64,000 nt of DNA from JAFAXD01 sp051985675 (GCA_051985675.1 JBPYFJ010000002.1:32751-96750), one strand, 5' to 3'; shown: positions 17,458-27,063, numbered from the stretch's first letter. Numbers and translations: made by a program. Notes: generated by a model not told the origin, from the letters alone.

Positions 17458-18582
17458 TCAGCTCCGCTCGAACTGGTCGATCCGATCCATCCCGGCCCGT
17501 TGCGTGTCGATCAGCCGCAACCGCGGCGACTCCGTTAACGCGGTTAGCGGCAGGCCTTCAAGGGCATCAACGCCGTCGGCGCCGATTTCCGCGGGTGAAC
17601 GGATGAGCACCGCCGCGTCCACGAGATCGGGCGCGAGCAAGCCTGCCGCAACCGTCGGGCCGCCTTCGACCATGAGGCGGGTGATGCCGCGCTCTGCCAA
17701 TGCCCCAAGCGCGCTCGCAAGATCGAGGCGGCCGACGCGCTCGCCGACCCGGAGCACGTCGATGCCGAGCGAGCGCAGCGCCTGTTCGCGTGCCATCGGC
17801 GCGGTCTCCGCCGCGATGATCCAAAGCGGGACCTCGCGGGCGCTGCGGGCGAGCCTGCTTGCCGGCGGCAGTCGCAACGAGCGGTCAAGCACGACACGCA
17901 CTGGCGAGCGCGACGCCATCCCGGGGAGACGGCATGTCAGCAGCGGATCATCGGCAAGCACGGTACCGATCCCCACCAGGATCGCGTCGTTCATGGCGCG
18001 CATGAGATGGACATGCGCGCGCACGGCTTCGCCGCTGATCACCGCCGGCCGCCGGCCGGACAGTCCAGCCTTGCCGTCAGCGGACACCGCAAGCTTCAGG
18101 GTGACGTGCGGACGATGATCGCGCACGCGGCGGATATGACCAGCATGCGCTCGGCGGGCCTCCGGCGCCCCAACTCCAATCTCAACCTCAATTCCGGCCG
18201 CGCGCAACCTGGCGTGCCCGCGTCCCGCGACTTCCGGATTGGGGTCCTCAAGCGCAGACACGACGCGGGCAACGCCCGCGATCACGATGGCTTCAGCGCA
18301 AGGCGGCGTCTTGCCGCGATGCGAGCAAGGCTCGAGCGAAACATAGAGGGTGGCACCGGCCGCCGCCCCACCGGCGCGCGCCAGCGCCTGGGTCTCGGCA
18401 TGCGGCCGGCCTCCGGGTTCCGTGACGCCGCGGCCGACAATAATCGGCGCATCTCCGTCGTTTCGGACAATCACCGCGCCCACTGACGGGTTGGGCCACG
18501 TGCGCCCGAGCCCACGCCGGCCAAGCGCAAGCGCCTGTGCCATGAACTGTAGGTCGCTATCCATCGTCGCCGCCACGCGCAT
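17458..18582 (-). CDS. ribD: bifunctional riboflavin deaminase/reductase RibD
   Basis: A 374-residue fusion of the pyrimidine deaminase and the 5-amino-6-ribosylamino uracil reductase. The deaminase half (residues 1-150) has the zinc signature HAETQAL and EPCSHRGKTPPCAEA; the reductase half has VTLKLAVSADGKAGL, DAILVGIGTVLADDPLLTCR and LMVEGGPTVAAGLL. Start is the ATG at 18582 (MRVAATMDSD) or 18564; both fit the family and neither has a strong ribosome binding site. In many relatives nrdR and glyA lie directly upstream; here they are displaced by about 4 kb (18729-22534). Confidence 0.94.
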   Translation of the reverse strand: MRVAATMDSDLQFMAQALALGRRGLGRTWPNPSVGAVIVRNDGDAPIIVGRGVTEPGGRPHAETQALARAGGAAAGATLYVSLEPCSHRGKTPPCAEAIVIAGVARVVSALEDPNPEVAGRGHARLRAAGIEVEIGVGAPEARRAHAGHIRRVRDHRPHVTLKLAVSADGKAGLSGRRPAVISGEAVRAHVHLMRAMNDAILVGIGTVLADDPLLTCRLPGMASRSPVRVVLDRSLRLPPASRLARSAREVPLWIIAAETAPMAREQALRSLGIDVLRVGERVGRLDLASALGALAERGITRLMVEGGPTVAAGLLAPDLVDAAVLIRSPAEIGADGVDALEGLPLTALTESPRLRLIDTQRAGMDRIDQFERS

Positions 18583-18728
18583 GGTTCCAAAGGCGCCCGC
18601 GAATTCCATGCAAACAAAAACAAGATACCGGCCGATGCAAGCGGTTCGGGATGCGCCAAATGCACAAATAGCGCTGTTTTTCAGCCATGCGATCTGCCAG
18701 CTTGCGCGTCCGCAGTCGCAGGTGGCGC

Positions 18729-20222
18729 ATGAGTGAGGTAGCGGCCGACATCGTGGTGGTGGGCGCGGGCCTTGCCGGCCTTGCGGCCGCGCTCGCCGCG
18801 CGCGAAGCCGGCGCCTCGGTGGTCGTGCTCGAGTGCGCGCCCGAGGCGGAACGCGGCGGCAACACCCGATTTTCCAACGGCGCCATGCGCGCCGTCTATG
18901 ATGGCGTCGCCGATATCGAGCATCTGGTGGGGGAGATCGGCGAGCAGGAGCGAGCGCGCACCGACTTCGGCTCCTATTCACGCGAGCAGTATTTCGACGA
19001 CATGGCTCGGGTGACGCAATACCGAGCCGATCTTGCGCTGACCGAACTGCTTGTCGACCGCAGCCGCGACACGATGGCGTGGCTGCGCGGGCACGGCGTG
19101 AAATTCATGCCGCTCTATGCCTGGCAGTTTCGCTCGCCCGACGGGTTCATACACTTCGCCGGCGGTTCCGCGGTCGAGACCTACGACGGCGGCGAAGGCC
19201 TGTCCGCGGCTCTGTTTGCGGCGGTCGAGCGTGCGGGAATTCCGGTCCGCTATCGCACGCGGGCGACCGGGCTGATTGAGCGATCCGGCCGCATCATAGG
19301 AGTTACGGCGCGTTGCGGCCGCGACCGCGCCGATATTCTCGGGCGCGCGGTTGTCCTGGCCGCGGGGGGCTTTGAGGCCAATGCCGAGTGGCGCACACGC
19401 TACCTCGGCCCCGGGTTTGAACTCGCCAAGGTGCGCGGGAGCCGCTTCAACACCGGCGAGGGGCTGCGCATGGCCATCGCGGCGGGCGCCATGACTTACG
19501 GCAACTGGTCCGGTTGCCATTCCGCCAGCTGGGACCTCAACGCGCCCGACGTGAACGAGCTCGCCTACGGTACCGTGTTCAAGCGTGATGACTATTTCTA
19601 CGGGATCATGGTCAACACGCGCGGCGAGCGGTTCGTCGACGAAGGCGCCGACGTGCGCGCCGTGACCTACGCCAAGCTCGGCCGCGTAGTTCTTGCCCAG
19701 CCGGGCCAAGTCGCATGGCAGGTGTTCGACGCCAAGATGACGCATCTGCTGCACGAGGAATATCGCCATCGCCGGTCCGCGCGATTGCGCGCCGAAACAC
19801 TCGAGGCTCTCGCCGACAAGATGGAGGGCATCGACAAGGCAATCTTCCTGCGCACAGTTGCGGATTTCAACGGCGCGGTACGGCGTGACATTCCGTTCGA
19901 TCCGAGCGGCAAGAAGGATGGCCGCTGCACCACCGGTCTCGCCATTCCCAAATCGAATTGGGCGGAAACGATCGACACGCCGCCGTTCGAAGCCTACGGC
20001 GTCACCTGCGGGGTCACCTTCACGTTCGGCGGCATCCGCATCGCCGAGAATTGCGGCGTCATCGATGTCGACGGCGAGCGGATTGCGGGCCTGTTCGCCG
20101 CCGGCACCATGGTCGGTGGCTTGTTCTATTTCAACTATCCGGGCGGCGCCGGATTGATGGGCGCCGCCGTATTCGGCCGCATCGCCGGCGCCAGCGCCGC
20201 CACGTTCGTCACGACGTCATGA
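18729..20222 (+). CDS. FAD-dependent dehydrogenase, fumarate reductase/tricarballylate type
   Basis: A 497-residue flavoprotein of the FAD_binding_2 family. The N-terminal dinucleotide fold is DIVVVGAGLAGLAAALAARE, followed by RGGNTRFSNGAMR; the FAD/substrate end is CGVTFTFGGIRI and YFNYPGGAGLMGAAVFGRIA. This set is closest in my reading to tricarballylate dehydrogenase (TcuA)-like and 3-ketosteroid dehydrogenase-like enzymes; the substrate is not fixed by the sequence. Its stop overlaps the start of the binding-protein gene by 4 nt, so enzyme and binding protein probably serve the same compound. It is divergent from ribD. Confidence 0.88.
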   Translation: MSEVAADIVVVGAGLAGLAAALAAREAGASVVVLECAPEAERGGNTRFSNGAMRAVYDGVADIEHLVGEIGEQERARTDFGSYSREQYFDDMARVTQYRADLALTELLVDRSRDTMAWLRGHGVKFMPLYAWQFRSPDGFIHFAGGSAVETYDGGEGLSAALFAAVERAGIPVRYRTRATGLIERSGRIIGVTARCGRDRADILGRAVVLAAGGFEANAEWRTRYLGPGFELAKVRGSRFNTGEGLRMAIAAGAMTYGNWSGCHSASWDLNAPDVNELAYGTVFKRDDYFYGIMVNTRGERFVDEGADVRAVTYAKLGRVVLAQPGQVAWQVFDAKMTHLLHEEYRHRRSARLRAETLEALADKMEGIDKAIFLRTVADFNGAVRRDIPFDPSGKKDGRCTTGLAIPKSNWAETIDTPPFEAYGVTCGVTFTFGGIRIAENCGVIDVDGERIAGLFAAGTMVGGLFYFNYPGGAGLMGAAVFGRIAGASAATFVTTS

Positions 20223-21319
20223 CGGCGGCGCGACGGCCACAGAAGGATGCGAGCAACAAGATGCGCCAAACCTGGAAAACCGCCCAGCCGATTTACCTGC
20301 TACTGCCGATCCTCGCCATCGCGCTTTTGCCCGCTGCCGCACCGGCGCAAACCAAGATCAAGGTCGGAACCGTCCGCTCGACGGTGATCGGCGGCGTGGT
20401 GAGCGCGCAGGCACGCGGCTATTTCAAGGACGCCGGCCTCGACGTCGACATCGCGCTGATCGATGCGTCGGCCGGCTTTGTACCGGCGCTCGCGACCAGC
20501 GAACTCAACGTGGTCGAGGGCGGGATCAGCGCCAATCTGTTCAACGGGGTCGCGCAGGGATTGCCGATCAAAATCGCGTTCGACTCGACCTCGACCCCGA
20601 TCAACCACAGCCTCATGTTGCGTTACGACCTGCGCAACGAGATCAAGTCGATCCGCGACCTCAAGGGGCGCACGGTTGCGGTCAACGCGCCGAACTCGAT
20701 CGCGCTCTACGAGGTTACCCGCATCCTCGAGAGTGCCGGGCTTACGATCAACGACATCCAGACCAAGGTGATCCCGTTTGCCCAGATGGCGGTGGCGTTC
20801 CAGACCAGGGCGATCGATGCGGGCCTCGAGATCACGCCATTCACGGCGCTGCTGCCGAAACAGGAGCTCGCAGTGGCGTGGATCGATTCCGACGCGATCG
20901 TCAAACCGAGCCCGGTGATGATTTCAGCATCGATGTTCAACACCGATTGGGCCCGGACCAACCCGGATACCGCCAAGGCCTTCTTCATCGCCCTGCTGCG
21001 CGGCGTGCGCGATTACTGCGACGCTTATCACGGTGGCAGCTGGCGGCCCGACATGCTGCGGCTGTTGGTTGCAAACGGGGTGGCGACGAGCCCTGAATTG
21101 CTTGACGCAATTCCGTGGCCCTCGCGCAACCCCGATGGATATATCCCGCGCCCCTCGCTGACCGACGTTCAGCATTGGTATGTCGCGCAGAGGCTGGTGC
21201 GCACCGAGCTCCCGCTCGACCGGCTGGTCGATGAAAGCTTTGCCGAGAATGCCGACCGCGCGCTCGGGCCCTTCAAGCTGGCGCCGGTCTCGAGCGCCAA
21301 GGCCGGATGCGGGAGATGA
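20219..21319 (+). CDS. ABC transporter substrate-binding protein (NitT/TauT, SsuA-like)
   Basis: A 366-residue periplasmic binding protein of the NMT1/SsuA-like family. The signal peptide is YLLLPILAIALLPAAAPA (about residues 25-42). The mature part reads KIKVGTVRSTVIGGVVSAQARGYF, DVDIALIDASAGFVPALA, NVVEGGISANLFNGV and IRDLKGRTVAVNAPNSIALYEV, the usual strand-turn-helix order. The start at 20219 overlaps the preceding dehydrogenase stop (ATGA); an alternative ATG is at 20261. No ABC permease or ATPase gene is adjacent, so it is an orphan binding protein. Confidence 0.9.
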   Translation: MTAARRPQKDASNKMRQTWKTAQPIYLLLPILAIALLPAAAPAQTKIKVGTVRSTVIGGVVSAQARGYFKDAGLDVDIALIDASAGFVPALATSELNVVEGGISANLFNGVAQGLPIKIAFDSTSTPINHSLMLRYDLRNEIKSIRDLKGRTVAVNAPNSIALYEVTRILESAGLTINDIQTKVIPFAQMAVAFQTRAIDAGLEITPFTALLPKQELAVAWIDSDAIVKPSPVMISASMFNTDWARTNPDTAKAFFIALLRGVRDYCDAYHGGSWRPDMLRLLVANGVATSPELLDAIPWPSRNPDGYIPRPSLTDVQHWYVAQRLVRTELPLDRLVDESFAENADRALGPFKLAPVSSAKAGCGR

Positions 21320-21331
21320 ACCCGCGGCTTC

Positions 21332-22534
21332 TCACCAGGCTCCGGGATCGATCGTGAACAGCTCCTGCGGGCGACCGACCCCGCGCAGAGCGTAGCGTCC
21401 GACCGAGACGAAGCGTTTTTTGTCGTCCAATGCGGACACGAACGCCGACGACAACAGCATCGGCTGCTCCGCCGACCGGCACATGGCCGCAATCCTGCTC
21501 ACCTCGTTGACGGCCGGGCCAATCACGGTGAAGTCGAGGCGTGCCTTACTGCCGACGTTGCCGTAGAACACCTCGCCGACGTGCAGCCCCAGATAGGCGT
21601 CGGTCGTGGGCACGCCTTCGGCGAAGCGACGCTCGTTGAGCACCGCGACACGCTGCTGCGCGAGCTTTGCCGCCGCAAGCGCCGCGAGGCAGGCCTGCCG
21701 GCGACCCCCCGCGGTGAAAATCGCGAGCACGCCGTCGCCGATCAGCTTGAGCACGTCCCCGCCGCGCTCGTGAATCGCCGAGACAATCGCGTCGAAATAG
21801 TCGTCGAGCATCGGGATCACGTGCTCGGGCGCGGTATCGGTGATGCGCGTGAACCCGCGCAAGTCGCTAAACCACAGCACCGCGTCGATGCGATCGGCGA
21901 CGCCGCGGGTAATCCCGCCCTTGAGTACACGCCGGCCGGCGTCACGTCCGAGGTAGGTCTCGACCAGGTTTTCGGCGATGCGGCCGAGCGCCGCCGATTT
22001 CACTGCGAGCGACAGAAACGGCATCAGGTGCTGGAGCCCAAGAAGGTCGGCGTCGCAAAATCCGCCGGGCGCATCCGTCACCCAGGATGAATAGACGCAA
22101 TCCATATGACCAATAACGCCGTTCTCGGCGAACCGGTTGATCATCGCCGTGTAGTCGGTCATGCCGGCCGCGCGCAGTTCGGGAAAAACCGAAAATTCGC
22201 CCTCGCTTTCGGCGGTGAGCCGGCGGCGCAAAAATGACTCGCCGGTTTGCAGGAGCCGATAAAACGGGCTTCGCCGCCAGCGATCGTCCGGAACGTTGCC
22301 GTCGGTACGACCATAATCGCGCGGCGCGATTTCGTCCTTGTCGCGCTCCCAGCCGAACACGCGTCCCTCGTGAATCGGATGCAGCGTGTCGATCAGCACC
22401 GAGGAGCGCGCGAGCGGCACCCCCGCCGCGACGACGCGCTCACTAAATCCGACCAGTAATGACGTTTCGCTCTCGCCTGCTAATCCCGCGTCGGTGACCC
22501 ACGCGGCGAGCTTGGGCAGTTGCAGCTCATCCAT
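21332..22534 (-). CDS. class III adenylate cyclase
   Basis: A 400-residue nucleotide cyclase with a soluble N-terminal region of about 215 residues that I do not recognise and a C-terminal class III catalytic domain. Catalytic residues are present: metal Asp224 in WFSDLRGFTRI and Asp268 in LKLIGDGVLAIF, the adenine-specifying Lys263 and Asp334 (DFTVIGPAVNEVSRI), Asn343 and Arg347. The Lys/Asp pair predicts ATP rather than GTP. No membrane segment is seen. It converges on the ABC binding-protein gene and stands between ribD and nrdR, which are normally neighbours. Confidence 0.9.
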   Translation of the reverse strand: MDELQLPKLAAWVTDAGLAGESETSLLVGFSERVVAAGVPLARSSVLIDTLHPIHEGRVFGWERDKDEIAPRDYGRTDGNVPDDRWRRSPFYRLLQTGESFLRRRLTAESEGEFSVFPELRAAGMTDYTAMINRFAENGVIGHMDCVYSSWVTDAPGGFCDADLLGLQHLMPFLSLAVKSAALGRIAENLVETYLGRDAGRRVLKGGITRGVADRIDAVLWFSDLRGFTRITDTAPEHVIPMLDDYFDAIVSAIHERGGDVLKLIGDGVLAIFTAGGRRQACLAALAAAKLAQQRVAVLNERRFAEGVPTTDAYLGLHVGEVFYGNVGSKARLDFTVIGPAVNEVSRIAAMCRSAEQPMLLSSAFVSALDDKKRFVSVGRYALRGVGRPQELFTIDPGAW

Positions 22535-22575
22535 GCCCGCGCTCTATAGCACAGGCCCATGACAACATCCCGTCG

Positions 22576-23067
22576 TCACTTGCGGGCCGGCAGCGGGGCC
22601 AGCGGCTTCTCGTCCTCCTCGCCCGCAAGCTCGCCGAGCACCGCTTCAAAATCCTTGGCCTCACGGAAATTGCGGTAGACGGAGGCGAACCGCACGTAGG
22701 CGACATCGTCGAGTTCGCGCAGGTGCGCCATCACGGTTTCACCGATCGTCTCGGACGTGACTTCGTTTTCACCCAGGGTTTCGAGGTCGCGCACGATCTT
22801 CGACACCGTCTGCTCCACCAAGTCGGGATCGACGTTGCGTTTGCGCACCGCAATCTCGACCGAGCGCGCGAGCTTGTCGCGATCGAACGGCACGCGCCGG
22901 CCGTTGCGTTTGATCACCACCAGTTCACGCAGTTGCACCCGCTCGAAGGTGGTGAAACGCGAGCCGCAGGCCAGGCAAAGTCGGCGGCGGCGGATCGCGG
23001 ACGAGTCCTCGGTCGGCCGCGAATCCTTGACCTGCGTATCCAGGCTGCCGCAGTTCGGACAGCGCAT
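22576..23067 (-). CDS. nrdR: transcriptional repressor NrdR
   Basis: A 163-residue NrdR, the ATP-cone repressor of ribonucleotide reductase genes. The N-terminal zinc ribbon is MRCPNCGSLDTQVKDSR with the second pair CLACGSRFTTFER; the ATP-cone follows (VVIKRNGRRVPFDRDKLARS to VRFASVYRNF). The ATG at 23067 is preferred because the protein then begins at the family start; a GTG 12 nt earlier is possible. It follows glyA by 47 nt on the same strand, as in most alphaproteobacteria. Confidence 0.96.
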   Translation of the reverse strand: MRCPNCGSLDTQVKDSRPTEDSSAIRRRRLCLACGSRFTTFERVQLRELVVIKRNGRRVPFDRDKLARSVEIAVRKRNVDPDLVEQTVSKIVRDLETLGENEVTSETIGETVMAHLRELDDVAYVRFASVYRNFREAKDFEAVLGELAGEEDEKPLAPLPARK

Positions 23068-23114
23068 CCCCTTCCCCACGTGTTGTCGTCACGGCCGGCC
23101 CGGCCGTGGGCACT

Positions 23115-24419
23115 TCAAGCGGAATAGATCGGAAACCGTGCGATCAGCCGCGTGACCTTCTCGCGCACCGCGGTCTCGGTCGCGGGATCCGCATCCGTCT
23201 TCTTGTGCGCAAGCGCGTCGAGCACGTCGGCGATCAGATCGCCGACCTGGCGGAATTCGGCGACACCAAAGCCGCGCGAGGTGGCGGCCGGCGTGCCGAG
23301 CCGGACGCCCGAGGTCACCGCCGGCTTCTGCGGGTCGTATGGAACCCCGTTCTTGTTGCAAGTGATCTTGGCGCGCCCGAGCGCCACTTCGGCCGCCTTG
23401 CCGGTGAGGCCTTTGCTACGCAGGTCGACCAGCATCAGGTGCGTGTCGGTGCCGCCGGAGACGAGATCGAAGCCACGCGATTTGAGCGTCTCGCCGAGCA
23501 CCTTTGCGTTCTCGACGACGGCCTTGGCGTAGGCGCGGAACGAAGGCCGTAGCGCTTCCTGAAACGAGACCGCCTTGGCGGCAATCACATGCATGAGCGG
23601 GCCGCCCTGCTGACCCGGGAACACCGCCTGATCGATTTTCTTGGCCAGTTCCTCGTCATTGGTCAGCACCACGCCGCCGCGCGGACCGCGCAAGGTCTTG
23701 TGGGTCGTGGTCGTCACCACATGGGCATGCGGCACCGGGCTCGGATGCGCGCCGCCTGCGACCAGTCCGGCAAAGTGCGCCATGTCCACCATCAAGTGCG
23801 CGCCGACTTCGTCAGCAATCTCGCGGAACCTGCGGAAGTCCAGAAAGCGCGGATAGGCCGACCCGCCGGCGACAATGACCTTCGGGCGATGCGTGCGCGC
23901 AAGCTGCGCCACTTCGTCCATGTCGATGCGGTGGTCGTCGCGCCGCACGTTGTAGGCGACCGCGTTGAACCACTTTCCCGACAGGTTGAGCTTCATGCCA
24001 TGGGTGAGGTGGCCGCCGGCCGCAAGGTTGAGCCCGAGGAAGGTGTCGCCCGGATTCATCAAGGCCATGAATGCGGCGGCGTTCGCGGACGCGCCCGAAT
24101 GCGGCTGGACGTTGGCGAAGGCCGCGCCGAACAATCTGGTGACCCGCTCGATCGCCAGGCGTTCCACCACGTCGACATACTGGCAGCCGCCATAATAGCG
24201 CCGGCCCGGATACCCTTCCGCGTATTTGTTGGTGAGGACCGAACCCTGCGCTTCCAACACCGCTTTGCTCACGATGTTTTCCGACGCGATCAACTCAATT
24301 TCGTCGCGCTGGCGGCCGAGTTCCTGCTGGACGGCTTGAAAGATCTCCGGATCGGTCTGCTCGAGCGTATCGGCGAACAATTCCTCGGCCGGCCCGGCGG
24401 CATGACTGGTCAGTGGCAT
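23115..24419 (-). CDS. glyA: serine hydroxymethyltransferase
   Basis: A 434-residue PLP enzyme that interconverts serine and glycine with transfer of the one-carbon unit to tetrahydrofolate. The PLP Lys241 lies in VVTTTTHKTLRGPRGG; other family segments are ELIASENIVSKAV, YAEGYPGRRYYGG, PHSGASANAAAF and VPYDPQKPAVTSGVRLGTPA. The ATG at 24419 has GAGGAG just upstream, so a long in-frame N-terminal extension is rejected. It heads the glyA-nrdR pair. Confidence 0.97.
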   Translation of the reverse strand: MPLTSHAAGPAEELFADTLEQTDPEIFQAVQQELGRQRDEIELIASENIVSKAVLEAQGSVLTNKYAEGYPGRRYYGGCQYVDVVERLAIERVTRLFGAAFANVQPHSGASANAAAFMALMNPGDTFLGLNLAAGGHLTHGMKLNLSGKWFNAVAYNVRRDDHRIDMDEVAQLARTHRPKVIVAGGSAYPRFLDFRRFREIADEVGAHLMVDMAHFAGLVAGGAHPSPVPHAHVVTTTTHKTLRGPRGGVVLTNDEELAKKIDQAVFPGQQGGPLMHVIAAKAVSFQEALRPSFRAYAKAVVENAKVLGETLKSRGFDLVSGGTDTHLMLVDLRSKGLTGKAAEVALGRAKITCNKNGVPYDPQKPAVTSGVRLGTPAATSRGFGVAEFRQVGDLIADVLDALAHKKTDADPATETAVREKVTRLIARFPIYSA

Positions 24420-24608
24420 TACGATCTCCTCGCCGGCAACGCCCCGTGGTCCGCGCTGCGGACCCTTTTGCCGGCGCACTGGCGGCCTACCACATTGGCC
24501 GCCGAGCGCCAAGCGTTGGGCCAAGGGCTGTCGACAACCCGCAATATCTTGTTGCCCAGCCGGTCCCTGGGGGCTCTCGTGGCGGGGCCAGCGCGGGCGC
24601 CGCAAGCC

Positions 24609-25496
24609 TCAGCGGCCCCGCAGAAAGCGGATGATCCCCGAGAAATCTTCGCTCCCGAGCCCGTGTGCCGCGTAGAGGCCGTAAAGCGCTGCGGCCTCAG
24701 CGCCCAGCGGGGTTGAGGCGCCGCTTGTCTGCGCCGCCTCCTGGGCGAGCTTGAGATCCTTGAGCATCATCGCCGCGGTGAATCCCGCCTGGTAGTCGCG
24801 GTTAGCAGGTGACGTCGGCACCGGCCCAGGCACCGGACAATAGGTCGTCAGCGACCAGCACTGGGCCGACGATTTCGACGCGATGTCGAACAATTTCTGC
24901 GCGTCGAGCCCAAGTTTCTCCGCCAGCAGAAATCCTTCCGATACGGCGATCATCGAGGCCCCGAGGATCATGTTGTTGCAGATCTTGGCGGCCTGGCCGT
25001 TGCCCGAACCGCCGGCATGCACGATCGTCTTGCCCATGGCCGCCAGAATCGGCTGCGCGCGCGCGAACGCCGCATCGGAGCCGCCGACCATGAACGTCAG
25101 CGTTCCGGCTTGCGCCCCGCCGACGCCGCCCGACACCGGCGCATCGAGCATGTCGAGACCGCGCTCGCCGGCGGCGCCCGCCATCGCGCGGGCGGTGGCA
25201 ACATCGATCGTCGAGCAATCGATCAGCAGCGCGCGTTCGCCCGCACTGGCGATGGCGCCGCTTTCGCCCGAGTAGACGGTGCGCACGTGCGCTCCCGCCG
25301 GCAGCATGGTGATGATCACCTCGGCGCCGCGGCAGGCCGCCGGCACCGAGTCGGCCGCGTTGCCTTTGGCCGCTGCGAGCTTGGCCAGCGCGGGCTTCAC
25401 GACGTCGAACCCGATGACCTCGTGGCCGGCCTTGAGCAGATTCTGCGCCATCGGCAGGCCCATGTTGCCGAGCCCGATGAAACCGATCTTTGCCAT
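24609..25496 (-). CDS. mmsB: 3-hydroxyisobutyrate dehydrogenase
   Basis: A 295-residue NAD-dependent beta-hydroxyacid dehydrogenase. The Rossmann start is MAKIGFIGLGNMGLPMAQNL; the substrate loop is DAPVSGGVGGAQAGTLTFMVGG; the catalytic Lys171 is in GNGQAAKICNNMI. In valine breakdown it oxidises 3-hydroxyisobutyrate to methylmalonate semialdehyde. The call to this substrate rests on the neighbours: an HIBYL-CoA hydrolase-like gene and an acyl-CoA dehydrogenase gene on the same strand upstream. A small membrane protein gene lies between. Confidence 0.92.
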   Translation of the reverse strand: MAKIGFIGLGNMGLPMAQNLLKAGHEVIGFDVVKPALAKLAAAKGNAADSVPAACRGAEVIITMLPAGAHVRTVYSGESGAIASAGERALLIDCSTIDVATARAMAGAAGERGLDMLDAPVSGGVGGAQAGTLTFMVGGSDAAFARAQPILAAMGKTIVHAGGSGNGQAAKICNNMILGASMIAVSEGFLLAEKLGLDAQKLFDIASKSSAQCWSLTTYCPVPGPVPTSPANRDYQAGFTAAMMLKDLKLAQEAAQTSGASTPLGAEAAALYGLYAAHGLGSEDFSGIIRFLRGR

Positions 25497-25523
25497 GTGC
25501 CCCTCCCGGGGTCGGTTGCGCAG

Positions 25524-25964
25524 CTATTGCGGTTGTTCGCGCGCGGCCAGAACAGCAAGCGTCAGATAGGCGATGATCAACGCCGGCTCGAAGATCAGCA
25601 CCAGGATCAGATCATCATAGATCTGCGGGAAAAATACCTCGACCACGATCGAGGAGACCGACGAGGTCAGCCACACGACCGCGCCCCAGGGCGCCGAGAG
25701 CCACAGCCCGACCGCGGCGACGAGGTCGATCACGGCGAAGAATACCGTCGCGGTCTGCCAGGCGACCGCCTGCGCTTCAAAGCCGCCTTCGGGCGCCAAT
25801 CCAAATCCGCAGATCGCTGCCCAGTAGCGCAATCCCTTGAGCAGCGAGACCACGGCCATCACCCGCAAGAACAGCAACAGCCGTTTCGTCCAGATCGCAG
25901 ATGGCTGCTCGTGGCCGGCCTGGACCGGCGCAAGCTCGGGCTGTTGAGCGGCGGGCTTGATCAC
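25524..25964 (-). CDS. small membrane protein (DUF6163-like)
   Basis: A 146-residue integral membrane protein with about four hydrophobic segments: LLLFLRVMAVVSLLKGL, AVAWQTATVFFAVIDLVAAVG, WGAVVWLTSSVSSIVVEVFF and LILVLIFEPALIIAYLTLAV. I think it belongs to the family known as DUF6163, found next to valine-degradation genes in Hyphomicrobiales, but this is from memory. Its start overlaps the stop of the hydrolase-like gene by 4 nt, so it is translationally coupled into the operon. Function unknown. Confidence 0.8.
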   Translation of the reverse strand: MIKPAAQQPELAPVQAGHEQPSAIWTKRLLLFLRVMAVVSLLKGLRYWAAICGFGLAPEGGFEAQAVAWQTATVFFAVIDLVAAVGLWLSAPWGAVVWLTSSVSSIVVEVFFPQIYDDLILVLIFEPALIIAYLTLAVLAAREQPQ

Positions 25965-27019
25965 AGCAGCCGCAGCTCGTGCTCAAGCGGAGCGAAATAG
26001 CGCTCGACGTCCTGCGCGCCAACCTGGTGCAGGGCAGACGGCCGCCAGCGCGGCTCATTGTCCTTGTCGATGATCAACGCTCGCACGCCCTCGTAGAAAT
26101 CATGACCGTAAACGACGCGCGACACGATCCGAAACTCCGCGCGCATGCAGTCCTCAAACGTCCACGACCCGCCCCGGCGGACCTGCGCCAAGGCCAGTTT
26201 CAGACTGGTCGGTGATCGAGACCGAATGGTGGCGGCGGTCCCGGCCGCCCAGTCGGCCTCAGGTCCGCCGATTTGCGCGGCGTTATCGAGGTCCGCAAGG
26301 ATCGCCTCAACCGCGTCGTGCGCAAACGCGCGATCGATTGGCGCTCGCCGCGCCAGGAGCGTGCCGGGCTCCGCCGGTTGCGCGAATTCCCCAATTACAT
26401 CGTCCACCGCAGCGGTTCCAGATAAGCCGTCCAGCAACTCCGCAAACCGCATCGATGGCACGCTATGGGTCGCCACACCCGCGGCAACGCCGTCCGCAGG
26501 TCCCAGCCGTTCTCCCGTCACCGCGCAATAGGCGCCGAGCTCACCCGGCATGCGCGGCAGAAACCAGGTCGCACCGACGTCGGGGAAAAAACCGATCGCG
26601 ACCTCAGGCATCGCAAACAGGAATTTGTCGCCTGCGATCCGGTGCGAGCCATGCACCGAGACGCCGACACCCCCGCCCATCACGATGCCGTCCAGCAGGG
26701 CGACATAGGGTTTCGGGTAGCGTTTGATCGTCCAATTGAGCGCATACTCTTCACGCCAATAGACGAGCGCCTCGCTTTGACGGCCGGTTCGCCCGAGATC
26801 GTAAACCTGGCGCAGATCTCCCCCGGCCGAGAATGCGCGCCCGCCCGCGCCAACGATCACCACGCGGGTCACTGACGGATCATCGCGCCACGCATCGAGC
26901 TGCTTGCGCAAGGCGCGTACCATGGTGAGCGTCACGGCGTTGAGCGCTTGCGGGCGGTTGAGCGTCACGATGCCGGCGCAGCCGCGGCGATCGAACAGGA
27001 TTTCCGGCTCGGAGGTCAT
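25961..27019 (-). CDS. 3-hydroxyisobutyryl-CoA hydrolase / enoyl-CoA hydratase family
   Basis: A 352-residue crotonase-fold enzyme of the HIBCH type. The oxyanion-hole segments are GAGGRAFSAGGDLRQVYDLG and DGIVMGGGVGVSVHGSHRIA; the HIBCH-type active-site segment is MPEVAIGFFPDVGATWFLPR. The C-terminal extension (DFYEGVRALIIDKDNEPRWRP) is diagnostic of HIBCH against plain hydratases. It releases CoA from 3-hydroxyisobutyryl-CoA, the step before mmsB. Start at 27019 (MTSEPEILFD); longer in-frame extensions run through the next gene and are rejected. It is in the valine operon. Confidence 0.92.
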   Translation of the reverse strand: MTSEPEILFDRRGCAGIVTLNRPQALNAVTLTMVRALRKQLDAWRDDPSVTRVVIVGAGGRAFSAGGDLRQVYDLGRTGRQSEALVYWREEYALNWTIKRYPKPYVALLDGIVMGGGVGVSVHGSHRIAGDKFLFAMPEVAIGFFPDVGATWFLPRMPGELGAYCAVTGERLGPADGVAAGVATHSVPSMRFAELLDGLSGTAAVDDVIGEFAQPAEPGTLLARRAPIDRAFAHDAVEAILADLDNAAQIGGPEADWAAGTAATIRSRSPTSLKLALAQVRRGGSWTFEDCMRAEFRIVSRVVYGHDFYEGVRALIIDKDNEPRWRPSALHQVGAQDVERYFAPLEHELRLL

Positions 27020-27063
27020 CGCGTCTGGGTAGCGGGCGGCTTGCGTGCTTGCAACCGCCGGCA

